In this document: positions 39,953 through 48,634 of the stretch, one piece after another
How positions within the stretch are numbered: position 1 is the stretch's first letter
Layout: every line of letters starts with the position of its first letter
Assembly: GCA_003676145.1 (NCBI GenBank)
Contig: NAUB01000030.1
Coordinates: 36,955-100,954 of the forward strand
Direction of reading: 5' to 3'
Length of the DNA stretch: 64,000 nt
Source: a gamma proteobacterium symbiont of Stewartia floridana
GTDB taxonomy: Bacteria; Pseudomonadota; Gammaproteobacteria; Chromatiales; Chromatiaceae
The notes under the pieces: generated by a model
The model's database searches: none
Seen by the model: only the letters and a program-made list of their open reading frames with translations
What the model was told of the DNA's origin: nothing
Position numbers and translations under genes: made by a program

Positions 39953-40049
39953 CGCGTTTTCGGTAATCCGTCGGTCATAGGCGGCTCAGCCACCCTTAGA
40001 CTGTGATTTTGCGTCCCCACCTTTCAATGGGTTTGCCCTTTCGAACACG
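39953..40049 (-). promoter_or_regulatory. class I cyclic-di-GMP riboswitch (GEMM)
   Basis: On the minus strand the aptamer reads AAGGGCAAACCCATTGAAAG, then GTGGGGACGCAAAATCACAG, then TCTAAGG...CCTATGA and ATTACCG. Diagnostic parts: the GGGCAAAC junction, a P2 stem CCCATT/GGTGGG capped by a GAAA tetraloop, GGACGCAAA, the tetraloop receptor CTAAGG/CCTATG in P3, and the 3' TTACCG. The P1 strands CGTGTT and AACGCG pair. The three Gs at the ligand junction fit c-di-GMP rather than the cGAMP-sensing variant. It ends about 99 bases before the 39854 start. No clear terminator follows, so control may be translational. Confidence 0.9.
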
Positions 40050-40574
40050 TTGTGAAGCAAATTATCATCTGCTTCTGTAGCCTGTAGCGACCCACGCCAA
40101 TGAATCTTTAGTTATTGAAATCGGCTGTCATGGGACCACAGGAACCTAGCGATCTACCAGCTGAAATTCAGTGACGCGCTTACCCCTATAAAAATTTTTA
40201 CTGCATCCATTGAATCCATGCATAGCATGATTCGGAGTTACAACTAGCTAGCGAGCAATTCCCATGCCTTAGATTTTTTTATTTGCAAAAACAGCTTATT
40301 AAGCAACAAGAATTTTATTCTTAGTGTTTTATGTAAAAAAAATCGACATGGCCTCAGCTAAAAAATTGCCGCGCTACATGACTTAGTCACATGAGACTCA
40401 TACGCTTGTTCTGCTGCCAAAGAGTGGTTGACAGATGCAACTGTGATCTGGAGTAACTACTCCATATGGGTAGTATTACCCATTGCCATCTCGACCCTGA
40501 TTACATAATTTGCGCACCAGAGGAGAAAGTTTATGGACACGCCAGGAAGGTAGATACTGGATAGGAGAATTTTC
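40050..40574. other. intergenic region before the PEP-CTERM gene
   Basis: Contains two adjacent palindromes about 100 bases before the PEP-CTERM gene: GGAGTA-AC-TACTCC (40450-40463) and ATGGGTA-GTAT-TACCCAT (40466-40483). They look like operators of a dimeric regulator, possibly of LuxR/NarL type (TACCCAT resembles a NarL heptamer). No gene is supported. Confidence 0.4.
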
Positions 40575-41231
40575 ATGAAGAAATCACTAGGACTGTTTTT
40601 TTTAGTTTTAATCACCATCAGCGGTTACTCGACTGCTGCCTCTGTTTACACCTTCACTGGCGAAATCATCGCTGATAATTTCTCAGACAATACAGGCGCG
40701 ATAGGCGATGCAGGCCTGGCAATCGGCAGCACGATCTCCTACTCCTTTCTGGTGGACACCACCTCTCAGGGATCCTGGAGAGCGAATAACGGAGCAGTAA
40801 CAAACTATAACGACTCCACAACTGCCAACGAGACGATCGACTATTTCTACGTGGATCTGATCAGCGGTGGCCTGGGTGAAGTGGACGGCGGTTACTTTAA
40901 TGGACCAGGCTTTGTTGATGAGTACAACCGCGGTCTCGATATCATATCCTCAACAGATCCATCCGATGATTGGGTATCCTTTCTTGGTGGTTCTGCAAAC
41001 AATCTGGTACAGATCTACTCTGGTGGAATATCCTTTGTCGACTGGATAATCGGTACCTCCCCGATCAGTGCACTGGAATCGACCTATGACTCAACCGGTG
41101 CTTCTTCGGTGATTAGCTCAGTTCTTACACTCGAATCTGTCTCACCTGTACCCATTCCCCCGGCACTGCTGCTGTTTGGATCGGGTCTATTGGGACTGTT
41201 TGGTTACAGTTACCGAAAAAGAATCAATTGA
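40575..41231 (+). CDS. PEP-CTERM sorting-domain protein
   Basis: 218 aa. It has an N-terminal signal peptide (MKKSLGLFFLVLITISGYST) and a C-terminal PEP-CTERM-type sorting signal: VPIPPALLLFGSGLLGLFGYSYRKR, that is a Pro-rich motif, one hydrophobic helix and a basic end. Such proteins are processed by exosortase and exported with exopolysaccharide. The middle is beta-rich, with no assigned fold. Exosortase is not in the window. A strong hairpin starts at the stop codon. Confidence 0.85.
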   Translation: MKKSLGLFFLVLITISGYSTAASVYTFTGEIIADNFSDNTGAIGDAGLAIGSTISYSFLVDTTSQGSWRANNGAVTNYNDSTTANETIDYFYVDLISGGLGEVDGGYFNGPGFVDEYNRGLDIISSTDPSDDWVSFLGGSANNLVQIYSGGISFVDWIIGTSPISALESTYDSTGASSVISSVLTLESVSPVPIPPALLLFGSGLLGLFGYSYRKRIN

Positions 41232-41255
41232 AGATGGGGCTTCGGCCCCATCTTC
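41230..41255 (+). terminator. terminator hairpin of the PEP-CTERM gene
   Basis: Perfect 11-bp stem GAAGATGGGGC/GCCCCATCTTC closed by a TTCG tetraloop, overlapping the stop codon. Very stable, although the T-run is weak. Confidence 0.7.
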
Positions 41256-41348
41256 AGCCCATAAAGTCATTTATCCCATCAAACATGTAAAGTGGAAATG
41301 GGAAGGTTATCGATGCAACTTCAGCGGGATGAACTGGAAATCAACTGA

Positions 41349-42380
41349 TTACGCCGCTTGCTCAACCCGGTTCCTGCCCTGACCTTTGGCACGATAGAGC
41401 GCCTCATCGACCCGTTGAATCAGCTGATCCGAGAGTTCATTCGCGTCACACTGGGCGATACCGATAGAGACCGTAACATTGCCGTAGTTCTCACCCTTGA
41501 CCCGGTCTTTCAGTTCGATCGAGGAGATAGATTGTCGAATCTGTTCCGCAATGGTATCCGCGTCACTCAGGCTCGTCTGCGGCAGAATCACAGCGAACTC
41601 CTCACCGCCAAATCGGGTCGCAATTCCCTTCTCTTTCAGACAGTGCTTGAGTGTTGTGGACAAGAACCGAAGCACTTTGTCCCCTACCAGATGGCCATAG
41701 GTGTCATTGAAGAGTTTGAAATGGTCGATATCGATCAACATGATCGATAACGGTATTTTCTGTTCCTGAGCTAAACTCATATGATGTTCGATCTCTGCAT
41801 CGAATGCTCTTCGGTTGGACAGACCGGTCAATGGATCCGTCAGTGATTCTTCTTTGATTTGTTGCAACTCTTTGCGCAGTGACTCCACTTCAGACAATAC
41901 ACTGGACATCTGGGCTTCCATCTTTTGCTGGGACTGCTCCATGCTGCGGGTATCGTCAATCACCTTTTGGACTTCGATCGACATTGCCTCAGGGGAGATC
42001 GGACTGTTCAGAATTGTTGAAAAGCTACTGAGCTTGTTGACATAACTGGAAAGATTCCCACCAGAGCTTTCAAATTCACTCTGAATATTGGCAATGATGT
42101 TTTGCAGTTCCTGCCGTATATTCTCCAATGCCGCATCATCCTGAATGAAGAACTCCCGATAAGCTTCCCAAAGCGATTCGTTTGATAGTTCCGGTTCCGC
42201 TTCCAACAATGCATTGATCGCAGCTTTCAACTTCTGGTTTCGGCCTGTGACATAGTCATATCCGATTCGAAAATTAAGAGGTGAGGGGGGGACGCTTTGT
42301 TTGGAGAGGAAGGCAATCACCAAACGTAAATATTCTGATGCCTTGGCATAGTCGTCTTCACTATAGGGAATTGTATTCAT
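41349..42380 (-). CDS. GGDEF diguanylate cyclase
   Basis: 343 aa, cytoplasmic. The N-terminal 170 residues are helical with a coiled coil (VIDDTRSMEQSQQKMEAQMS). The GGDEF domain begins at LTDPLTGLSNRRAFDAEIE and has RFGGEEFAVILP. The product-inhibition I-site (RxxD) is replaced by KEKG, so allosteric feedback is probably lost. The N-terminal region resembles the sensor of polar-localised cyclases. Monocistronic. Confidence 0.93.
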   Translation of the reverse strand: MNTIPYSEDDYAKASEYLRLVIAFLSKQSVPPSPLNFRIGYDYVTGRNQKLKAAINALLEAEPELSNESLWEAYREFFIQDDAALENIRQELQNIIANIQSEFESSGGNLSSYVNKLSSFSTILNSPISPEAMSIEVQKVIDDTRSMEQSQQKMEAQMSSVLSEVESLRKELQQIKEESLTDPLTGLSNRRAFDAEIEHHMSLAQEQKIPLSIMLIDIDHFKLFNDTYGHLVGDKVLRFLSTTLKHCLKEKGIATRFGGEEFAVILPQTSLSDADTIAEQIRQSISSIELKDRVKGENYGNVTVSIGIAQCDANELSDQLIQRVDEALYRAKGQGRNRVEQAA

Positions 42381-42816
42381 TGTTATCCAGACCTTGATAT
42401 GACCGAAAACCTCCTTATTGACTCTTGCAATAGATCCCGGTTATTGCAGTTATATTCGACGTTATCTTGATAGCGGATGATAGGCTATTTTCTTGATACC
42501 TATTGTGTGGTAGTAGACGAAATCTAATGCGAGCAGGTAAGCCTGTGACTTCATATTGATGAGCAAGAGCGTGCCAATGTAAAAATCAGACTGAAGTTCG
42601 GGCGAATGGGCAATCCCATGCCAGATCATCGATGCAGAGCGGTTTGATGTGTCGGTGGTACGATCAAGGTGCCCATCAACAGATGGGAAGTTTTAAGACA
42701 GCGAAGCACAAGAAACAGTGGGTGATTACACCCGTGATGTCGAGTTGAATGCGCTTGTCATTCTGGGCTTCCTGTAAAGCTGTAACAGGTCATCCCAGCT
42801 AACTCTTTGGGTAAGA
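42381..42816. other. intergenic region between the GGDEF gene and tRNA-Lys
   Basis: 436 bases without a supported gene. On the minus strand a compound hairpin, CTGGG...CCTGT...ACAGG...CCCAG (42763-42798), lies 19 bases after the tRNA 3' end and may be its terminator or processing structure. Confidence 0.4.
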
Positions 42817-42892
42817 TGGTGGGTCGTGCAGGAATCGAACCTGCGACCACCTGATTAAAAGTCAGATGCTCTACCGACTGAGCTAACGACCC
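42817..42892 (-). tRNA. tRNA-Lys (anticodon TTT)
   Basis: 76 bases on the minus strand with CCA encoded. Acceptor stem GGGTCGT/ACGACCC, D-loop AGCTCAGTCGGTAGAGC, anticodon loop CTTTTAA, T-loop GGTTCGATTCC. It is a near-perfect match to bacterial tRNA-Lys(TTT). Confidence 0.98.
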
Positions 42893-42909
42893 GAAATTTG
42901 GAACGCGCA

Positions 42910-42938
42910 ATACTACCCTAGAATCCGCTCCGAGTGAA
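42910..42938 (-). promoter_or_regulatory. promoter of tRNA-Lys
   Basis: On the minus strand TTCACT (42938-42933), 17 bases, then TAGTAT (42915-42910). A GCGCG discriminator follows before the mature tRNA 5' end, the GC-rich kind usual for stringently controlled stable RNA. Confidence 0.45.
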
Positions 42939-42978
42939 GCCCCATTTCAAAACAATTTCAGCTTTATTGCTGTGTGCC

Positions 42979-44016
42979 CTACTCCATCAGATCCACAGCC
43001 TCTCCGCGGGCCCGCATGTCAGCGGCCCTGGCCTGCACGTAGCGTTGAAAATTGGCCTGCTTCAGGTAGCTGCCACTCAAGACATAATCCAGTATTGCAT
43101 GGGTGTGAAAAGACCTAAGATAGGCCTCTGATCGAAAGATCTCCTCACCCTTTGAATCGAACAGCACCATACTCGGGGTGTATTGAATCCCCAGCTGCTC
43201 TGCCCATTTGGTGGATTCCACGGTTTTCCCTGCAGGTGTAATCAACCGTTCGGATGACCAGACATCCACCACAGCCACATCGAACGCCTGCAGGGTTTTG
43301 CTCAACTCCGGTCTTTTCAGGATATCCTGGTGGAGCTCGTCGCAGGGAGGACACTGCTTCATCTCCATCAAAACCAGCAAGGGTTTGTCCCCACCGCGGG
43401 CCGATGCCCTTAGATCAAGTGGTGGTTGCAGATAATCCGCCTGGCGGTGCAGTTTGCCACTGGCAGCCACCGATTGATGCTTCTTCAAATAGTCTCTGTA
43501 GGACTGCCTCTTCTCCTCATGCTTGGCCACATAGTCGAGGGCCTGCTCAAATTTATGGGGTGGATAGTAACCATTGAGTCTCAATACCCGCCTGCCCTGC
43601 TCATCCAGGAACAGCAGCGTTGGGGTGTATTTCACTTTCAGGGATTCAGCCAAAGCCTTTTCCGTCGTCTCGCTGCCATCGATTCCGGTGACGCTGCGAT
43701 CACCCCACATGTTGATGCCAATCAGCTGGAAACCGGCCGTGGTCTTCTCCACGATCTTTTTAATGGTGAAATTCTCATTCAACAGCTTGGCGCAGTAGGG
43801 GCACCCATCCTGGTGAAAGTAGAGAATGACCCGTTTCCCCTCTTCCGCAGCCTCCTCGATATCCTCGCCCAGATCGAGAAATGAGTTTTTGAACCAGCTC
43901 GGCTTGTCATGAAACCCCGGATTTACCATGCCCGCCTCCAATCCGGTCCCATTGTCTGCCGCCTGGGAAGAGCTCAGTGAAAACAGCATCATCGTGATAA
44001 CGATTGTTCTTAACAT
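42979..44016 (-). CDS. exported protein with two thioredoxin-like domains (SoxW-like)
   Basis: 345 aa with a signal peptide (IVITMMLFSLSSSQAAD). Two thioredoxin folds in tandem: the first with active site CPYC (HQDGCPYCAKLL) and TPTLLFLDEQG, the second with CPPC (EMKQCPPCDELH) and TPSMVLFDSKG. This is the SoxW type, which keeps periplasmic sulfur-oxidation or cytochrome-maturation thiols reduced. Such proteins usually have one domain, so the tandem arrangement is notable. No sox genes are nearby. Monocistronic. Confidence 0.85.
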   Translation of the reverse strand: MLRTIVITMMLFSLSSSQAADNGTGLEAGMVNPGFHDKPSWFKNSFLDLGEDIEEAAEEGKRVILYFHQDGCPYCAKLLNENFTIKKIVEKTTAGFQLIGINMWGDRSVTGIDGSETTEKALAESLKVKYTPTLLFLDEQGRRVLRLNGYYPPHKFEQALDYVAKHEEKRQSYRDYLKKHQSVAASGKLHRQADYLQPPLDLRASARGGDKPLLVLMEMKQCPPCDELHQDILKRPELSKTLQAFDVAVVDVWSSERLITPAGKTVESTKWAEQLGIQYTPSMVLFDSKGEEIFRSEAYLRSFHTHAILDYVLSGSYLKQANFQRYVQARAADMRARGEAVDLME

Positions 44017-44326
44017 TGATATCCACTCAATCAGTTGTTTACTAATCTGTTCAGATTCAGACCACCCCGGACTGAAATCCTCCCATCAATTCAGCCCCAC
44101 CAAGTCTGTTCCACTCGCGATATTGGAGACAATTCAGCACCTTGGAGAAGCACATTTTTAGTGACATTTTTTTGTCTCTTCCCAAATTCAATCGAAATTC
44201 CGGGTGACTGAAATGCGTCGCCATTTTGACGACGCCCCTTATTAACATGTTTATCTTATTGTTTTTATTGTATTTATTAATTTTGGCACGTTATTCGCTA
44301 AATATATTTCGAATTTCTGAAGTTTT
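44017..44326. other. intergenic region with candidate enhancer site
   Basis: Contains a 6-bp inverted repeat GCGTCG-N9-CGACGC (44215-44235), about 75-95 bases before the start point predicted from the sigma-54 promoter. That is where enhancer-binding proteins commonly bind. Otherwise AT-rich. Confidence 0.4.
44284..44299 (+). promoter_or_regulatory. sigma-54 promoter of the GGDEF gene
   Basis: TGGCACG-TTAT-TCGCT fits the -24/-12 consensus TGGCACG-N4-TTGCA/T with one substitution in the core (C for T) and the correct GG-to-GC spacing. Predicted transcription start is near 44310, 17-29 bases before the gene. Confidence 0.6.
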
Positions 44327-45256
44327 GTGAGCAATACAATGACCGGTATCCACAGCATACATCATGACCGCTTCACTCCCACCGACGGCCCCATCCTCGG
44401 TCGTTTAGCCGACGTCGTCAATGATGACGGTACCCTCGGCCTGATCATGGAGCTGAGTGGCAAACTGCAGACCACCCTCGAAGTGGATACCCTGATCGAA
44501 CTCTTCGCACAGGTGATGGGAAACCAGGCACTCTACGACAGCCTGGATTACCTTTCCCCAACGAATGGAATGGCGTTGCACTTTGGCCAGGATGAGCAGA
44601 GAAACAAGCTTGGCTACAACCTGAAGGTGCTGGATACCGATCTCGGTCAGGTCTCCGTAAGTCGTAGCAAGCGCTACAACAAATCTGAAATCGCACAGGT
44701 GGAGAATTTTCTCGCCGCCCTACTCTATCCCCTGCGCAATGCACTGCTCTATCAGGCGGCCATCGAAAGTGCATTTCTAGACTCCCTCACAGGCATTAAG
44801 AACCGCACTGCCTTCGATTCCAATTTCAGTCGTGAAATCGAGCTCAATCGACGTAACAGCAGCGAGCTCTCCGTGATCGTTATGGATATCGATTTCTTCA
44901 AGCGGATCAATGATCAGTATGGTCATGCGGTGGGAGATCTGGTGTTGAAACAGGTTGCGAAGGCGGTAGAAGAGACCATTCGCAGCAGTGATGCCCTCTA
45001 TCGTTATGGCGGTGAAGAGTTCGTGGTGGTACTTAACGGCACCGATAAGACCGGCGCCAAACTGTTGGCTGAGAGAATCCGGGAAAACATCGAAAGTCTG
45101 CGGATTGAATCCTTGAAGAATCTGCAGGTCACCCTGAGCCTGGGCGTCAGCATGATGAATGAAGGTGACACCTCCGAATCACTCTTCAAGCGTGCCGACG
45201 AAGCGCTCTATGCCGCCAAGAACCAGGGTCGCAATCAGGTCGTGATGGGCGAATAA
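44327..45256 (+). CDS. GGDEF diguanylate cyclase with intact I-site
   Basis: 309 aa. The N-terminal 145 residues form a GAF-like sensor region (GLIMELSGKLQTTLEVDTLI, then YNKSEIAQVENFLAALLYPL). The GGDEF domain starts at LDSLTGIKNRTAFDSNFS and has YRYGGEEFVVVLN. The I-site RSSD is present at the expected place, so product inhibition is likely. GTG 44327 or ATG 44339 may be the start. The upstream sigma-54 promoter suggests expression with motility or nitrogen-type regulation. Confidence 0.93.
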   Translation: MSNTMTGIHSIHHDRFTPTDGPILGRLADVVNDDGTLGLIMELSGKLQTTLEVDTLIELFAQVMGNQALYDSLDYLSPTNGMALHFGQDEQRNKLGYNLKVLDTDLGQVSVSRSKRYNKSEIAQVENFLAALLYPLRNALLYQAAIESAFLDSLTGIKNRTAFDSNFSREIELNRRNSSELSVIVMDIDFFKRINDQYGHAVGDLVLKQVAKAVEETIRSSDALYRYGGEEFVVVLNGTDKTGAKLLAERIRENIESLRIESLKNLQVTLSLGVSMMNEGDTSESLFKRADEALYAAKNQGRNQVVMGE

Positions 45257-45260
45257 ACCC

Positions 45261-45914
45261 CTACTTCAATTGTCTGGTGTAACTGCAGAGTGTGCTCAGA
45301 TGACACTCACTGCAACGGGGTTGTTTGCAACAGACCCTCTTGGCGTGAATCACGATTAACGCATGAAACTCATTATAGTATTCCGCATCGCCAGCCAAGG
45401 CCTGTTCGATGGTCTGGCGTAAATCCTCATAAACGACATCAGCGTCGACCCAGCCGATCCTGCCCAACAGTCTGCGGGTATAGGCATCAATGACAAAAAC
45501 CGGTCGTTGAAAGGCATACAGCAGAATATCGTCCGCCGTTTCCGGACCAATACCCGTTACACCAAGCAGCTGAGCACGCAACTCCAGATCAGCCAGCTTG
45601 TGTAACTCCCGATTCTCCACCAGCAAAGCACAGAGATTCTGCACACGTTCCGCTTTCAGGTTGAAGTAACCGGAGGGCCGGATGGCCTCGGCGAGTGACT
45701 CACGGGGCATGGCAAGCAACGCTTGCGGATTGAGTTCACCAAGGTCTTTTAGATTGAGGATTGCCTTTTCCACATTGGTCCAGGCCGCATTCTGGGTCAG
45801 TACCGCACCCAGCATCACCTCAAAAGGAGTCTCTGCCGGCCACCAGTTCTGTGCACCGTAGTGTGCGAAAAGTTGCTCAAACAGCTCTTCCAGTCGAGCC
45901 TTGAGTGACCTCAA
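45261..45914 (-). CDS. endonuclease III-like DNA glycosylase
   Basis: 217 aa of the HhH-GPD superfamily. The helix-hairpin-helix [17 protein letters not shown] and the catalytic aspartate (VIDAYTRR) are present, but the Nth lysine is replaced by glutamate (GPET). It is therefore probably a monofunctional base glycosylase of the Nth-related MpgII type. The C-terminal [4Fe-4S] ligands are CCKQPRC-x2-C-x5-C, spacing slightly off the Nth pattern. TTG start overlapping the rluB stop by 4 bases (TTGA). Last gene of the operon. Confidence 0.85.
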   Translation of the reverse strand: MRSLKARLEELFEQLFAHYGAQNWWPAETPFEVMLGAVLTQNAAWTNVEKAILNLKDLGELNPQALLAMPRESLAEAIRPSGYFNLKAERVQNLCALLVENRELHKLADLELRAQLLGVTGIGPETADDILLYAFQRPVFVIDAYTRRLLGRIGWVDADVVYEDLRQTIEQALAGDAEYYNEFHALIVIHAKRVCCKQPRCSECHLSTLCSYTRQLK

Positions 45915-46849
45915 CGAGAGCGTCCACCCGAGGATTTTTTACCCTTCCATGGACTGTTCTTAGGGACAGGTTTTGTCTCTCGGGAAGCTTGCCGGGGATT
46001 GCTTCGTTTGCTGCTTTGGCGGGGTTTGGCACCTTTTGGTGGGTAACCTTTGCCTTTACCTTTGGCTTTAGGCCTGTTTTTCGGTCGTTCGGTTTTCACA
46101 CCGGATACATTGGCCAGCTCTTCGATCTCTTTATCATCTAGGAAGCGCCAACGCCCGACCTTAAGTGCGCTTTCAAGTATCACACTGCCATAGCGCACCC
46201 GCTTGAGCCGACTGACCTGACAGCCAACCGATTCCCACATGCGCCGAACCTCTCGCTGCCGTCCCTCCATGATGACAACGTGAAACCAGCGGTTGAACCC
46301 CTCGCCACCAGACTCAACAATCTCTTCGAAACGGGCCGGACCATCATCCAGCTCAACCCCGTGGGTCAGTTGATGGAGTTGCTCCTCACTGACTTCACCC
46401 ATCACCCGTACGGCATACTCCCGTTCCACCTGCTGGCTCGGGTGCATCAATTGATTGGCCAGTTCCCCATCTGTGGTCAAAAGCAGCAGGCCCGAGGTAT
46501 TGATATCCAACCGGCCGACCGGAATCCAACGCCCACGCTCCAGTCTGGGCAAACGTTGAAAAACCGTACGACGGTTCTCCGGATCATTGCGGGTAACCAG
46601 TTCCCCTTCCGGCTTGTTGTAGACCAGCACTTGCCGCTCCGGTGCTTCGAGCTTACGCTTGGAGACCGGCCGACCATCGACCCGGATGCTGTCTTCCGGC
46701 AGAACCCGGAGCCCCAGTTCAGCCAGTTTGCCGTTGACTTCCACCCGTCCCGCAGCGATCCAGCCTTCGATTTCACGCCGTGAACCCAGACCTGCGTTGG
46801 CCAGCACCTTCTGCAGGCGATCTCCGATAGGCTGTTTCTCCCTACTCAT
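45911..46849 (-). CDS. rluB: 23S rRNA pseudouridine synthase RluB
   Basis: 312 aa. An N-terminal S4 RNA-binding domain ([20 protein letters not shown]) precedes the pseudouridine synthase core with the catalytic aspartate in [17 protein letters not shown]. RluB modifies U2605 of 23S rRNA in E. coli. The C-terminal 80 residues are basic and disordered ([20 protein letters not shown]), as usual for RluB. It overlaps scpB by 8 bases and the glycosylase gene by 4, so translation is coupled. Confidence 0.93.
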   Translation of the reverse strand: MSREKQPIGDRLQKVLANAGLGSRREIEGWIAAGRVEVNGKLAELGLRVLPEDSIRVDGRPVSKRKLEAPERQVLVYNKPEGELVTRNDPENRRTVFQRLPRLERGRWIPVGRLDINTSGLLLLTTDGELANQLMHPSQQVEREYAVRVMGEVSEEQLHQLTHGVELDDGPARFEEIVESGGEGFNRWFHVVIMEGRQREVRRMWESVGCQVSRLKRVRYGSVILESALKVGRWRFLDDKEIEELANVSGVKTERPKNRPKAKGKGKGYPPKGAKPRQSSKRSNPRQASRETKPVPKNSPWKGKKSSGGRSR

Positions 46850-47771
46850 CGATCTCGGTCTTCAATGGGGTTTGCTCCTCATCGGACAGAGCCACTGCAG
46901 GTGGTTCTGTTTCAGGTTGTTCAGCGTCGTCCATGGGCTCCGTATCAACGTCAATCTGCTGATCCGAAGTATCATCCTCTGCAGATGGCGTTTCAGCGCT
47001 ATCCAAATGATCAAACGAGTCTGTCTCATCGGATGATTCAGCGAAAACCTCTGGCTCTGCTTCAGCCTCTGATTCCTTGACAGTAGATTCCGTATCAATC
47101 TCATCGGTTGGGATTGCGTCATCACCATCCTGTTGCGTCTCGGGATCTTCCTCACCACCCTCGGCGGCCTTTGCGTCACCGTCAGGCTGCTCGTCACTCA
47201 CCTTGTCCGGATCCTGTAACTCCAGTTCCCGGTTGATTGAATCGAGATCGCGGATCTCCGCCAGGGTTGGCAGTTCATTCAGACTCTTCAGGTTGAAATA
47301 GTCGAGAAACTCTTTGGTGGTGGCATAGAGTGCCGGCTTGCCAGGCACATCCCGATGCCCCACGACCCGGACCCACTCTCTTTCGGTCAACGTCTTGATG
47401 ATGTTGGTGCTTACGGAGACACCGCGGATATCTTCAATTTCACCACGAGTGATCGGTTGACGGTAGGCGATCAATGCCAGGGTTTCCAACAGCGCTCTGG
47501 AGTATTTTGGCGGACGTTCGGCCCACAGCTTGGAGACCCAGGGTGAAAACTCTGCGCGCACCTGGATACGAAAACCGCTGCCAACCTCGGTTACCTCGAT
47601 GCCACGCCCATCATAGTCTTCGGTAAGTTCTGCCAGGACCTCTCGCAGACTCTTTTTCTCCGGCTGTTCCGACTCGGCAAAGAGTCCGACCATCTCATCC
47701 AGGCTCAAGGGTTTGCCGGCCGCCAGCAAGGCCGCCTCTATGATCTGTTTCAGTCTGTTCTGTTCAGTCAT
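46842..47771 (-). CDS. scpB: condensin subunit ScpB with long acidic tail
   Basis: 309 aa from ATG 47771, one base after the scpA stop. The N-terminal 190 residues are the two winged helices of ScpB ([20 protein letters not shown], then [22 protein letters not shown]), the kite subunit of the SMC-ScpAB complex for chromosome condensation. The remaining 120 residues are strongly acidic and disordered ([20 protein letters not shown] and so on); typical ScpB is only about 180-200 aa. A start at 47807 is possible but lacks the conserved N-terminus. Confidence 0.93.
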   Translation of the reverse strand: MTEQNRLKQIIEAALLAAGKPLSLDEMVGLFAESEQPEKKSLREVLAELTEDYDGRGIEVTEVGSGFRIQVRAEFSPWVSKLWAERPPKYSRALLETLALIAYRQPITRGEIEDIRGVSVSTNIIKTLTEREWVRVVGHRDVPGKPALYATTKEFLDYFNLKSLNELPTLAEIRDLDSINRELELQDPDKVSDEQPDGDAKAAEGGEEDPETQQDGDDAIPTDEIDTESTVKESEAEAEPEVFAESSDETDSFDHLDSAETPSAEDDTSDQQIDVDTEPMDDAEQPETEPPAVALSDEEQTPLKTEIDE

Positions 47772-47772
47772 C

Positions 47773-48591
47773 TTATGAAATCTTCGCTTTGACATGAATC
47801 GGGGCAAAGGCTTCCGCCTGCACCAACTCGATCAGCGAGCCTTTTATCAATTCCAGCACCGCCAGGAAAGTTACCACCACACCCAAACGGCCTTCGGTGA
47901 TATCAAACAGTTCGGTGAAGCTGACAAACTGCTGACCATCGATACTCTGCAGTACGTGAGACATCTTCTCACGCACCGACAACGGCTCTTTCTCAACCCG
48001 ATGGCTGGTGAACATATCGGCGCGATGCATCACATCGGCAAGCGCCAGCATGACCTCTCGTAGTTCCACATCAGGTTCGCTGACTTCCACATGCCGCTCA
48101 ACCAGTTCCGCATGTCCCTGAAAGGTGTCCCGGGTCATGTGCTCCAGACCATCTAGATCCTCGGCGGCCTGCTTGTAGCGCTCATACTCCTGCAGACGGC
48201 GAATCAGCTCAGCCCTGGGGTCCTCCACATCCTCATCTTCACTCACCGGCCGCGGCAGTAACATGCGGGATTTGATCTCCGCCAGCATGGCGGCCATGAC
48301 CAGATATTCAGCCGCCAGTTCGAGCCGCATTTCGTTCATCATGTCGATGTAGCTGACATACTGATCGGTGATTTCGGAGATCGGGATATCGAGAATATCC
48401 AGATTCTGCCGGCGGATCAGATAGAGCAGCAGATCCAGTGGCCCCTCGAAGGCATCCAGAAACACCTCCAGGGCATCCGGCGGTATATAGAGATCGGTGG
48501 GCGGGGTGGCCAGAGGCTCGCCCATCACCATGGCAAATGGCATCTCCTCCTGTTCCGGATGGTGGTGGGGATGGTTTTCGGTCGGTTCCAT
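47773..48591 (-). CDS. scpA: condensin kleisin subunit ScpA
   Basis: 272 aa kleisin bridging the SMC heads in the chromosome-condensing complex. Family motifs are visible: FEGPLDLLLYLIRRQNLDILDIPI, QYVSYIDMM, EYLVMAAMLAEIKSRMLLP and the C-terminal winged helix VVTFLAVLELIKGSLIELVQ. It lies between trpS and scpB, whose start nearly touches its stop. Confidence 0.95.
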   Translation of the reverse strand: MEPTENHPHHHPEQEEMPFAMVMGEPLATPPTDLYIPPDALEVFLDAFEGPLDLLLYLIRRQNLDILDIPISEITDQYVSYIDMMNEMRLELAAEYLVMAAMLAEIKSRMLLPRPVSEDEDVEDPRAELIRRLQEYERYKQAAEDLDGLEHMTRDTFQGHAELVERHVEVSEPDVELREVMLALADVMHRADMFTSHRVEKEPLSVREKMSHVLQSIDGQQFVSFTELFDITEGRLGVVVTFLAVLELIKGSLIELVQAEAFAPIHVKAKIS

Positions 48592-48634
48592 GGCTGACTA
48601 TTATCTTCTGTTGATTGATGAGATTCCGGGGTGA

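Noticed and set aside
40425..40440. Sigma-54 promoter before the PEP-CTERM gene (TGGTTGACAGATGCA)
   Set aside because: The GG-to-GC spacing is one base too short and the CAC is missing.
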